Positions 46,943 through 58,262 of a stretch of 64,000 bases of DNA are shown in pieces (the stretch's first letter is position 1; each line of letters opens with the position of its first letter). Location: the NCBI GenBank assembly GCA_051294375.1, contig CM119270.1, forward strand, positions 6,689,279 to 6,753,278, written 5' to 3'. The DNA comes from Paraspadella gotoi (lineage: Eukaryota > Chaetognatha). The notes below the pieces were generated by a model. The model was not told the DNA's origin and searched no databases. It was given only the letters and a program-made list of their open reading frames with translations. The position numbers and the translations under genes are program-made.

Positions 46943-48700
46943 TTCTCTCCCTTTTTCTCGTTTCGGCCCCCAAACTAGTTATTTATCTTTCCAATCTATT
47001 TCTTTTGGCCTGTCACTGGTTGACCGAACTTGTACTTAATTTTAACACAATACAATACACAATACACAATTTAACAGTGTATTCTAAGCCTTTTTTTAAA
47101 AGCAGATTTCACCACCATTAAGGCAGCAGGATGAATCATTTCCTCTTGGCCGTACCGTTCGTCTCCTTCCAGCATGTCAATCGGACTGTTAATCCATCAA
47201 CATTCACCTGTTAATTCGCCCACCGCTTCACAACGCCTGTCAATCTCCGCTGTTCATCCTCCCACCACAGCCGCCCGTCAGTCGGTCCACCTTCAACCGT
47301 GTGGAGATATTTCCTTCTTCCACCGACGACCTTCTACACTTCTCCAGTTTTACGGTTTTTCTCTCCCATCAATTATTCCATTCCCATTTGTTTTCCTTTT
47401 CTTACCTTTGCTCTTTCTTTCCCCAATATTTTCCTCTTTCTCACCATTCCTTTCCTTTTCATACCTTTCCTTGCCTTGCCTTGCCTTGCCTTGCCTTGCC
47501 TTGCCTTGCCTTGCCTTGCCTTGCTTTTCCTTTCCTTTCATTTTCATTCCTTTCCCTATCTTTCATTTCCTTTCCTTTTCTTTCCTTTCCCTTTCTTTTC
47601 TTTCTTTAACTACAGTGGAGGACGGAATTTTTAGTGAAAGAATTCGATACCAGTCTTAAATATCTTAGTTGAGGATCGTGTGAATTTTTATGTGAAAAGT
47701 GTAAATTTATCTGGATACCAAGTATATATTTTTTTATGATTATCGGAATTGGAGTTTATTCAGTATAATAACCATTTCGAGGGAAAATATATCAGCGGAC
47801 AAAAATACAGCCGACAGCCGGAGAATAAAAAAAACAATGAACTTTATTATGAACTTACTTTGTTTAGTCAGATGGGAATAGTATAAACAGAGAATGGATA
47901 ATTCATAGGCCCAGTATATTAGAGTAAAACTATTCATTTAACAATTTTGTATTTACTTTTATTCTTACTCTCCAAATCTTTATCACTCCGGGCCTTTCAT
48001 TATATGTTACCAAAAATTTCAAAAAAAAACGAGTAAATAAAATATTTCTAAAATTGATACTATAAAAATTACTCAGGGTTAAAAAAATAACTTTAGTCCA
48101 AACAATAACACTATAAAATTCACCAAGGATAGACATTACAAATTGGGTAAAACGGGTCAATTTGAAATCGCGGCGATATATTAAAAAGATATTAAATTCA
48201 AGTTCTTATTTCACACATCTTTCCTCTCAAAAAATAATTATTTAATAAGCTAACCAATTTTTCGAACATAACAAAATAATAATTTGCCAAACTCTTTCCT
48301 TTTTACAGGGCAAAGGAACAATAGCAAACCTTTCACAAAAAATTGTAAACAATTAATTCATTGGATGAGACGAAAAATATTATTACATTTTGTAATTTAC
48401 AAAATTCTTATTACTCCAATCTTCACTCTACCCTTTCTTCTATCCTTTACTCCCCTCTTCTTCCATTACTTCCCTTCCCTTCCACTCATTTCCCTTCTTT
48501 TTTCTTCCTCCCTCCCTTGAATTCCCTCCGTGCTTCCTTCCCTGTGTCCCCTCTCTTTCTTTCTTTTTTCAAATTTTTTGTGTCAATCTTCTTCCTCCGT
48601 TTTCTTTACTACTTCCCCCAATTTTCACCCTTTTCCGTTCCCTTCCTGTCTCTCCACTTCTCATAAATAATAGAAACACGTGAAGTGAGGCTGTTTTTAA
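46880..48700. other. No supported gene
   Basis: CT microsatellite at 46892-46945, a Ser/Pro/His-coding-like stretch at 47174-47340 without splice sites, (CCTTG)n at 47468-47524 and T-rich DNA to 48660. Confidence 0.5.
47468..47524. repeat. (CCTTG)n microsatellite
   Basis: Eleven or so CCTTG units followed by CTTTC-type decay. Confidence 0.95.
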
Positions 48701-48995
48701 CAGGTTCCGCCACCCCCAGCACGGGTGGTCAACCTCGTCGGCAACGGCGAGACAGGCATGTTCATTGTAGTCCAGAGCTTTGGAAATTCTGGCAGTAGCC
48801 CATGCCTTAACAGAGCGGTACCCGCGTCCATCCCACTTTCTACATGGCAACCCTCAGGGCTCGTTAACCAGTGAAGTAACGCATATTCTATTGGTTGATT
48901 GGCTATTGAAAAATTAGTCCACTGACCACTGAGGCGCTGCAAAGAATTCAAGCTTTAATCCATCGTGTGGTGATAGACCACCAGACAGCCGCCCC
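48701..48995 (+). repeat. Interspersed repeat Rc, copy 1
   Basis: Shares GCGAGACAGGCATGTTCAT, AGCTTTGGAA, CAACCTCAG-like and GGTGATAGACCACCAGA words in order with 49255-49590. Diverged by perhaps a fifth or more. No coding capacity seen. Confidence 0.6.
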
Positions 48996-49254
48996 CAGGA
49001 CTCTTCACATATAGAGTACGAAATGTTAATGGTGATTGAAGCGCATTGTCTCTCGCTGAACCTCCTCATTTTATATGTTTTTCATTTTTTATCTTGTGTT
49101 GGCCTTTGCGTTGAAAGTGGCAAGCTTGGCGTAGCTCAAACCACATCAAGGCAGAGGTTTTTAGTTTATTATCATTGCTCACTGGTGGCTATGTCGTGTT
49201 CGTTTTATTATTCACGTTTCGGGTTACTCACCAATTTGAAGAGGGGCTGGTTTT

Positions 49255-49590
49255 ACAGGGCGCCATACCACCGCAGCTATCTGGTCTGCTTTTCATCTCT
49301 CGTGCAACAGCGAGACAGACATGTTCATGTAGTCCCAGGAAAAAGCTTTGGAATCTGGACCAATAGCTAGGGCCCTAAATGTCTACAGTTTGCGGATTGT
49401 TACCCTGGTCCATCACCACTTATTCTACATTGACAACCTCAGTGCTCAGAACCCATTAGGGACGCCACTTTCTATTTGGGGACCTGGTGCCATATTTTAT
49501 TTCCACTGAAAGCCACTAGATAAGGCGATGCCTTCGAAAGAAATTCAGCTTTTATAATCCATCTGTAGGTGATAGGCCACCAGAAACACA
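49255..49590 (+). repeat. Interspersed repeat Rc, copy 2
   Basis: Second, longer copy in the same orientation, 260 bp downstream of the first. Ends with GTAGGTGATAGGCCACCAGA. Confidence 0.6.
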
Positions 49591-50455
49591 ATCCTCTTAA
49601 CTTCATTCAATCTCCCCCTTCCCTTCCTCTTTTCCTTACCCTCTCCCCTCTCTGTCTTTCTCTATTTCTATCCGTATCTTAGCGCTAACCTCCCCTCCAT
49701 TTACCACTTCCGGGTATTCTCTCCTTTCGACCTCAACGGAAAATCTCCCGGGATTCCTATCTCTCTAAATATTTTGGGCTTCTATCTTGTTTATCCATTC
49801 CTCTCAGTGGAGGTTAACTGTATGATCCGAACGACACGAATACTGACGACAATCGACGACAACTAAAAAAAGATAATTTTTTTATAACGTCGTATTATGC
49901 TGAAGACAAGACTGCTTTGGAGCATGGAAGAAGGCAAAGTTTATATAAATGGAAGATTGCGACAAAAATGGGGAACACGAAGAGAGAGAGAGAAGGAGAG
50001 AGAAAAGCGGAAGAGGAGCAGAAGAGAGAGGAGGAGAGAGAGAGAAAGAGACAGAGAGAAGTAGATATTGAGAGAGAAGAGAAGAGAGAGGAGAGAGAGA
50101 GAGAGAGAAGTGAGAATACAGTCCACTAAAGAAAACATTAATTATAAATGTATATCTCTTTCTAATTTTCGTGAATCTTTAGCTAATCTGTCTGGTCTAC
50201 TCAGGTCTTTTACTGTTTCCCGATCTCCACGGCCTTCTCATTCAAAATGGTTCTCGCTTCTCTTTCTTTTTTTGGCTCGACCGTTTGGATTCCCTTTTTT
50301 TTTGTCTTTCTCTCTTTGATCAACTTTCTTCTCTCTTCTCTTCTCTTTCTTCTCTCTCTCTCTCTCTACTCTCTCTACTCATCTCTGCTCTCTCTTACCT
50401 CTCTCAACTATTCTCTCTCTTCTTTGCCTAGTCTTTTTTCTTCTTCTTTTTTTGC
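49591..50455. other. No supported gene
   Basis: GA-rich at 49980-50110 and CT/T-rich from 50245 on. The open frame 49917-50129 is the GA repeat read as Glu/Arg/Lys. Confidence 0.5.
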
Positions 50456-53346
50456 CAAGGAAATTTTTCCTCCGCCTTTCCTCTTCTTTTTTTCGATTCC
50501 ATTTGGTCTTTGCTCGTTACCTCCATTTCATTTGCTTTCCCTTTCCTTGTCGGTTTATTGAATCTTCGTTTCTTTTTAAGTTTAGCCTTGTCTTAGTCCT
50601 GTCTTCGCTTTTCTTTACTCTCTTTAATCTCAATGTTCCAAAACCATGTCCTTCTTTGTCCTAAAATCTCGGCCCTCAGTTCCTTGATTGGGCTCGCCAA
50701 AACTTTTCCCCGTTTTGTCATAAGTCACTCGTCTAAGTCAGGGGCGCTGAGAATCGCTCCCTTATCAAAACAAAAACGAACAAATCGCTTAGTTCACCGT
50801 TCCAAACCACGAAGAGGGGGAAAATTCGATTGAAAAAAAGTGGGAATGGCCGAAAGGGAAAAAGCAAAGTTTGCCGTCCGAACTGGGAACCTAAAAACAT
50901 TTTTCTCAATGTTAAAAAATAATTATTAAAGAGGGCTAAAAAGACGAAGTTTAAAAATGGTTAAAAACATGCTCACCAATATAACAAATATGTAAATATG
51001 ATTATTACTATATTACGTTTTCGTTCAAAAAACAAAAGGCCAAAGAGGATTCCAAAAACTAAAACGGAAAAACCATATCAAAATAGAAAGATGGACTTTA
51101 TAAAAAATTATACCTAAAATTATATTTTAGAGGATTCCTTGTCTAATAATTCAATGAACCATAAAACTAGATATTCTAACCGTTTTCAAATAAAATCATT
51201 TTCACTAAATAATAGATCCAAAACGACATTACTAATTAATAAAATAAAATCCTAAAATACAATACAATGATCGTATTAAAAAACCCGCATCAACTCTCCT
51301 CCTGTTTCCAACTAGACACGAACTATTGTGGATGAAAGAGACATATAATAATGGATTTGCAACACTGAGACGCTTGTGCCACATGGAAAAATTCACAGGG
51401 CCGTATCTAACACACATAACCGCGTATGGTTTCCCAAGAAACCTCTATCAACCGTCCCCACCATTGCAAGACCACCAGGACCGCCAGAAGACCCCTAGAC
51501 GACGCAGCCCAAGAGAACGGCAGTCACGGTCGTTTAGGCTAATATGGCCTTCACTTCCGGCTAATTATGACGTAAATTAGCGCAACCTGCTATAAAAAGT
51601 AAAAACAGACTATCCGATCTCTTACAACAATATGCGATTTTGCAACCTCTCGCTATTTACTGATAAGTGATTTGGCCATTTTGATGTAGTATGAATTTTT
51701 AGCAGGGGATGTAGGAGAGTTGGGTTTGGAGGAGAAGAGAGAGAGAGAAAGACGAGAGAAGAGAATAAAGATATCTAAGTGGGTTACTTAAGAGGTTATA
51801 AACAGCCCTCAACTCATCCTCTCTCTCTCTCTCTCTCTCTCTCTACTCCTCTCTCTCTCTCTGATCTCCCTCAGGCTCTCTCTCTCTCACTCATCAGCGA
51901 ATGTGAGGATTATTTCAAATGCACTCGGACGAAAAACACGACTTGAGTAGATGTAGTTCATTTTTGATGAAAAAGGGCCGAGAAACATCCGTGGTTTTTT
52001 TTCAGAATGATTGGGGGGAAAGAACGACTGGTTAGAGGAGAGAGATGGGAGATAGAGAGTGTAGGTATGAGTTGAGAAGTAGTTTGGAGGAGTGGGGGGT
52101 TGAGATGAGGGATGGGGAGATAGGGGAGGAACTTGTAAGAAGAAGTGGAGTCGCTATGAAAAGGATAGGATTTAATAAATGTGGTACAAAAAAATTGAGG
52201 GTAAAGCAATTGGAACAACAGATATTTGGCGCTTGAAAATTGAAAAAAGAGAAAGAAAGAAGAAGAGAAATGTTGATGTGATTTGTAGTCAATGATTGAT
52301 GTATTCTCTCGCTCCACTCTCTCTCTCTCATCTCTACTCTCTCTCATAACTCTCTCTCTCTCTCGTGCTCTCTTCTCTCGTCATCCTCTCTCTTCTGTCT
52401 CTTCCTCTCTCTCTCTCTCTCTCTATTATCTCTTCCTCCATCTCTCCGTACTCTCTTCTGACTCTCTTCCTCTCTTTCTCTGGCTACAATTATTATTGAT
52501 ATGCAATTTTCATCTCTTTTTAGTTAATCACGAATTACAGTGCAGATTTCCTTAATAATCGATAATATTTTCTTTATCATTGACTAGTCTTACGGTATAC
52601 CGGCTTGAGGCTCCTGCAACGTTAATACGAGATGTGTCCTCCTTAGTGAACTAATTTTCGACCTATAAAACGCGCGGAAACCCCTCATCTTCTCCTTTTT
52701 CTGTCTTTCTTCCTCTCTCTCCTTCTGCCCTTTCCTTTCCTTTTCACTTTGTAATTTTTTCTTTCTTTCCCGTTTCCTTTATTCTTTTCTGGAACTCGCT
52801 CAGGATCCTTGTCTCAACCTTTCACCGTTATTTTGCTTTATAGATATCTATATCTTAATGGTTTTTCGTGGTGTTATATTATCGACCTAATGAATATAAC
52901 ACATTATAACCTTTTTCTACTTTGTTTTTTTTAAATTTAGAATTTTTCATATCTGAAACTTTAATCTTTAGAGCAAAGCTCCACAAAGGTATTGAACTCT
53001 TTTAAAATCTTGGCTTCAAAAGAATATAAGGTATAAAACTTAGTTACGAATTTTGCAAAATGATATGAGAAAAGAAATAATTTTATTTTATTTTAACAAT
53101 GGATTCATCATAAGTGAATATATAACTTTCTTCCTCCTCTCTCTTCTTCACTTTCCCCTCTTCTTCTCTTCTCTCTCCTCACATTACATCTCACTATACT
53201 CTCTACCCTCTCGCTCTCATCGTATCGTATAACTCTCTAATACATACACTCAGTCATAAGTCTCACTCGTGACATATCATCTGGCTACCCTCATCATCAA
53301 GTCTCTCCCGTCTTCTCTTTTTTTTTTCACCGCCACCTGCGGACAG

Positions 53347-53370
53347 TACTTTTTGGCCAGACGCCCGCAG
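53347..53370 (+). CDS. Possible 24-bp microexon before the terminal exon
   Basis: Between cggacag and GTGCTG, reading YFLARRPQ in phase 0, compatible with the exon at 53652. CACCTGCGG before and CCGCAGGTG at its end form a perfect 9-bp hairpin spanning both splice sites. Weak evidence. Confidence 0.3.
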
Positions 53371-53651
53371 GTGCTGAATGGACGTCTTAGGAAATTTCAT
53401 TGTCTTATCTTCTCATTAGTTATTTCTCTCTCTTAATTCATAGTCACTCATCGACGTCTTGTCATCTTCTCCACCGGATCGTCGTTCCATATCCAATCGA
53501 GATTACGTCATCGCCGTCACTCGGTCATTTGTCTTGATCGACGACGACTAATCGGAAGGTCAAACGTCCTCGTCGTCGTCTCTTGTCGTCGTCATCGTTT
53601 TCGGACATTGTCGTTGTCCGTCGTCGGCGGTGAGGTTCGCAATGTGTGCAG

Positions 53652-53810
53652 GTGAAACGAGTGCGCCGTACAAACCAGTATTACTCCTTCGCGATTTGGG
53701 AGCCAGAATTCAATGTAACCAAAACGCGAGAGACAATCGAGAGGATCGGAATCAAGCTGGACGAGGAACTGAATAGAGACCTAAAAAGGAAATTGAAACC
53801 GGATTCTTAA
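53652..53810 (+). CDS. Terminal exon of an unrecognised gene (block X)
   Basis: Acceptor tgtgtgcag, 52 codons and TAA, with AATAAA 11 bp later (53821-53826). Reads VKRVRRTNQYYSFAIWEPEF, NVTKTRETIERIGIKLDEEL, NRDLKRKLKPDS. Basic start, amphipathic middle and Lys/Arg-rich end look like the C-terminus of a real protein. Upstream lies a GTC-rich tract that may be intron. I do not recognise the family. Confidence 0.6.
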   Translation: MKRVRRTNQYYSFAIWEPEFNVTKTRETIERIGIKLDEELNRDLKRKLKPDS

Positions 53811-53820
53811 AAAGGAATGG

Positions 53821-53826
53821 AATAAA
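53821..53826 (+). terminator. Poly(A) signal
   Basis: AATAAA 11 bp after the stop codon at 53808-53810. Confidence 0.55.
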
Positions 53827-53852
53827 TGGAACCATTAATTGAAATCTAGAAA

Positions 53853-54000
53853 TTGGCTACAACGAATATCAAAAAATATCCATTCATTTATTAAATAAGC
53901 ATTTCTTGCCCCATTGATTTTGGACAGGCTTTGGTGGTTTGAGGCCTCCATCAACTTCTTACAAAGATAATGACATAGAAGGTCCCCTGCAAGCATGCTG
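53853..54000 (+). repeat. Interspersed repeat Ra (block X)
   Basis: Begins just downstream of the terminal exon and poly(A) signal at 53652-53826. Shared with block Y. Confidence 0.7.
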
Positions 54001-54569
54001 GAATAATCTCTTTAAGCGGAGGAGAAAGCAATCTTTTCTTTTAAATTTTCATCTCGTAAATATAACCGCGAAAAAGTCGGAAAAACTTGAGGTGGCCCTT
54101 AAGAAAAATAAAATAAGACTTGCTTTCTGGAGAAGAGCAAAAGGGTCTCTTTTTCTGGGGGACCCCTCTTACATCCGGTATTTTTTTTTCCTCCGTTGAA
54201 TCGTAGAATTTTCCAGTCTTGTTTGAATTTTTATCAGTTTCTTCAAAACTTTTTTTTGTTCTTTTCCTCTCGCATATTTATCAGTTTTTTTTCCGAGTTG
54301 AATTCACGTTGCTTCAACTTTTGTGATAAAAAAATTCCTATTCTCATTAACTATTATTTTTGATTAAAGAAAGAGATTGTCAAATGGGTGGATTTTTACT
54401 TAAATTTCGAATTTGTGACGAAATCTCTTGCGGTGTCATTGTTAAGGGAAGGGGCGTAAAACGCCTTTGTATGTCCGGATATTATTTATCCCCAGAAACG
54501 TTATCGATAAATATGCTTAGGTCTGGTAATTTTATCTATAAATTTGGAAATAGGTTAATTTTTAAATTA

Positions 54570-54672
54570 AAGATTAGGTGTGGAGGGGGTTAAGGATTAG
54601 ATTAGGAGTTAGTTTAATGATTAAAGTTAAGGAGATTAGGTTGAGAAGACTAGGGTTTTAAGTTCGGGAGTT
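54570..54672 (+). repeat. Degenerate TTAGG-like repeat (block X)
   Basis: Irregular GATTAGG, GGTTAAGG and TAGGGTTT words up to the gap. Continued more fully in block Y at 57580-57745. Confidence 0.5.
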
Positions 54673-54697
54673 NNNNNNNNNNNNNNNNNNNNNNNNN
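54673..54697. other. Assembly gap (25 N)
   Basis: Exactly between duplicated blocks X and Y. Confidence 0.95.
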
Positions 54698-55615
54698 TTT
54701 TTCCTCGCCTTTCCTCTTCTTTTTGATTCCATTTGTCTTTTGCTCGTTACCTCATTTCATTGCTTCTCCTTTCCTTGTCGGTTATTGACTTCGTTTCTTT
54801 TTTTTTAAAGTTTAGCCTTGTCTTGTCCTGTCCTCGCCTTACCCTCTCAATGTCCAAACCATGTCCTTCTTTTGTCCTAAAATCTCGGCCCTCAAGTCCT
54901 TGATTGGCTCGCAACTTCCCCCGTTTGTCAATTTGCTCACTCGTCGCCAGGGGCGCTGAGAATCGCGTCCTTGATCAAACAAACGAACAAATCGCTTAGT
55001 TTCAACCGTCAAACACGAAGAGGGAAAATTCGATTGAAAAAAAAAAGTGGAATGGCCGAAGGAAAAAAAGCAAAGTTGCCGTCGTAACTGGGACCTAACG
55101 TTTCTCAATGTTAAAAAATAATTATTAAAGAGGGCTAAAAAGACGATAAAAATGGTTAAACATGCTCACAATATAAAAATTATGTAAATATGATTATACT
55201 ATATTACGTTTTCGTTCAAAAAAATAAAGGCCAAAGAGGATCCAAAAACTAAACGAAAAACCATATCAAAATAGAAAGATGACTTTATAATAAATTATGA
55301 CCAAAAATATTAGGAATGATGAACCATAAAAACTTAAATTAAGTTACAAACTATAATAACTATTTAAAACGCATTATTTGTTTCCCGGAAACTATGTAAA
55401 AAGTTTATGTGCCAAGCTTCCCCTTCCACCTCTACCACATCCCTTGTTCCACCTCTATCACCATCCCCACCATTGCCACCACCGCCCCACCCCTGACGCC
55501 ACCAACGCAGTCGTCGTTGCCGCCTTCACTTCCGGAATCGTAAATTCCAACCGCGAGTAACAAATCGCGATTTCGTAACAAATGGTGCTCGCAGTTACGA
55601 GGTTGGCCGTTGTGA

Positions 55616-55698
<83 letters not shown>

Positions 55699-55774
55699 AG
55701 AGAGAACATAGGAAGAGACAGTGAAGAAAAAATAGTTGATTGTGATTTGTAAGTCATGTTATGTATCTCTCTCA

Positions 55775-55836
<62 letters not shown>

Positions 55837-56332
55837 CTTCTCTTCCTCTCTCTCTCTCCTCTTCTCTTCTCTTCTCTCTCTCTCTCTCTTTCTCTCCTGA
55901 TATCTCAATCTCTTTATCACGAAAAGGAACTTTTTTTCGAGTGGCCTTAATGGTTTTGGTTTCCGCCCATCTCTCCTTTTTCTTTCTTTCTCCTTTCCTC
56001 CTTTCTGCCTTTCCTCCTTTCCAACTTTGTAAATTTTCTTCTTTCCCGTTTTCCTTTTTTTCATTCGTCCTGTCTCCTTTCCCGTTTTTCTTCTTTATAT
56101 TCTTTCTTAATTTTTTTTTCTTTTTTTTTTCGACTCTGATACCATTATACCTTTTCTATTTTTGGTTTTTTTAATTTAGAATTTCATATCTGAACTTTAT
56201 CTTTTAAGCAAATTAAAGTTGGCTCTTTAATCTTGGTTCAGTAGGTATAAAATATACGTTTTGCAAAATTTAAAAATTTTATTTTTTTAACAATGTAATT
56301 ATAAATTTTAAATTTTCTCTCTTTTTTCACTC

Positions 56333-56382
<50 letters not shown>

Positions 56383-56700
56383 CCTCTCTCTCTCTCCCTC
56401 TCTCTCTTTTTTTTTTTTCACCGCCACCTGCGACAGTACGTTTTGCCAGACGCCCGCAGGTGCTGAATGGACGTCTAGGAAATTGTCATTGTCATCTTCT
56501 CCATAGTCGTCGTCATCATAGTCATCATCGACGTCATTGTCATCTTCTCCACCGTCGTCGTCATCATCGTCGTCATCGCCGTCATTGTCATTGTCTTGAT
56601 CGACGACGAATCAAGGTCAACGTCCTCGTCGTCGTCTTTGTCGTCGTCATCGTTTTCGACATTGTCGTTGTCGTCGTCGGCGGTGTCCAATGTGTTGCAG

Positions 56701-56846
56701 GTGAAAACGTCCCGACAACAATTACCCTCGCGACTTTGGAGCCAGAATCAATGTAACCGGAAACGCGAGAGACAAGTCGAGAGATCCGGAATCAGCTGGA
56801 CGAGGAACTGAATAGAGACCTAAAAAGGAAATGAAACCGGATCTAA
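56701..56846 (+). pseudogene. Terminal exon of the same gene, block Y (frameshifted)
   Basis: Same exon with four or more indels relative to X; the frame breaks after the first codons. Downstream AATAAA is ATTAAA here. May be an unpolished allele rather than a true pseudogene. Confidence 0.45.
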
Positions 56847-56884
56847 AAAGGAATGGAATTAAATGGAACCATGAATTGAAACTA

Positions 56885-57025
56885 TGAAATTGGTACAACG
56901 AATATAAAAATTATCCATTCATTTATTAAATAAGCTATCTTGCCCATGATTTTGGACAGGCTTTGGTGGTTTGAGGCCTCCATCACTCTTACAAGATAAT
57001 GACATAGAAGGTCCCTGCAAGCTAT
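56885..57025 (+). repeat. Interspersed repeat Ra (block Y)
   Basis: Same element as 53853-54000, in the duplicated block. Confidence 0.7.
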
Positions 57026-57579
57026 GCTGGAATAATCTCTTTTTAAGCGGAGGAAGAAGCATCTTTTTTCTTTTAAATTTTCATCTCGTAATATAACCGC
57101 GAAAAAGTCGAAAAACTTGAGGTGGCCCTTAAGAAAAATAAATAAGGACTTGCGTTTCTGGAGAAGAGCAAAGGGTCTCTTTTCTGGGGGACCCTCTTAT
57201 CATCCGGTATTTTTTTTTTCCTCCCGTTGAATCGAGAATTTTCCAGTCTTGTTTGAATTTTTATCAGTTTCTTCAAAACTTTTTTTTGTCTTTTCCTCTT
57301 CGCATATTTATCAGTTTTTTTTCCGAGTTGAATTCACGTTGGCTTCACTTTTGTGAAAAAAATTCCATTCTCAATTAACTATTATTTTTTTAAAAGATTG
57401 TCAAATTGGTGGTTTTTACTAAATTTCGAATTTGTCGGAAATCTCTTGCTTTCATTGTTAAGGGAAGGGCTAAAACGCCTTTATTCCGGATTTATTTCCC
57501 AGAACTTATCTTAAATTATCTTATCTTATTTTATCTTAAATTTGGAAATAGGTTAATTTTTTAAATTAAAGATTAGGTT

Positions 57580-57745
57580 GGAGGGTTAAGGATTAGATTA
57601 GGGATTAGTTTAATGATTAAGATTAAGGATTAGGGTTAAAGACTAGGGTTTAAGGTTCGGAGTTAAGGTTAAAAATTAAAGATAAACGATTAGGGTTCGG
57701 GTTTAAGATCAGGTTAAAGTTCGGAATTAAGGCTTGGGAAAAACG
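57580..57745 (+). repeat. Degenerate TTAGG-like repeat (block Y)
   Basis: Words such as GATTAGGGTTAAAG, ACTAGGGTTTAAGG and GATTAGGGTTCGGG. Looks like decayed telomere-type or minisatellite DNA, not a clean (TTAGG)n array. Confidence 0.5.
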
Positions 57746-57941
57746 TGAGAGGTTGGGTTATAAATTCATACGTTTAAAACGTAATAATTATTATTACTAT
57801 TATTATTATTATTTTTATTTTTATTTTTATTTTTATCATTATGTTTAAAATTAAAACAAAACCCAAAAACGAGCTCCATTTTAAATTTGGAAGATAAAAC
57901 TTGTTTCCTCATGAAAAACGCTTCATAACATTTGGCCACAG

Positions 57942-58073
57942 GGAGAGATATTTTTATGGTGCTCGACTACAGAAATAAATCTCGCGGCGGGGAAGCCCAT
58001 AGACTCCAACTTCTGGTCAATCGTCATGGGGCGGAGGGGAAATATGACGCCGTTCAACCGCTTTCATCCCATT
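57942..58073 (+). CDS. Candidate exon
   Basis: Acceptor ttggccacag. The frame reads RDIFMVLDYRNKSRGGEAHR, LQLLVNRHGAEGKYDAVQPL. Balanced composition and good acceptor, but no clear donor before the CT tract at 58085. Confidence 0.35.
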
Positions 58074-58136
58074 CATATTCATTCTCTTTCTGCTCTCTCT
58101 CTGTCTCTCTCTCTCTCGTCTTCTCTCTCCGGACAG

Positions 58137-58262
58137 GAGCGCGCGATACGAAGACTGTCGAATAAGACTGGTCGATCGTACCCAAGTACCACCGATCACA
58201 CCACCTACTATATCCGGCTTTCGCGGCGATCTAGTTGCAGCACGGTCGTCTCTGATATAGAA
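58137..58262 (+). CDS. Candidate exon after a strong pyrimidine tract
   Basis: Acceptor ctctctccggacag. Two + frames are open: ERAIRRLSNKTGRSYPSTTD, and SARYEDCRIRLVDRTQVPPI ending LVAARSSLI-stop. The - strand is open too. The frame cannot be chosen from the sequence. Confidence 0.3.

Larger units (their letters stand above)
50456..54672 (+). repeat. Duplicated block X
   Basis: Matches block Y (54698-57662) at 50456-51130, then again from about 52700 to 54672. Between them X has about 1 kb that Y lacks or replaces with a GA/CT-rich stretch. Differences are again mostly one-base indels. Confidence 0.85.
54698..57662 (+). repeat. Duplicated block Y
   Basis: Second copy, joined to X by a 25-N gap placed exactly at the block edge. 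Likely the other haplotype or an overlapping contig. Confidence 0.85.
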
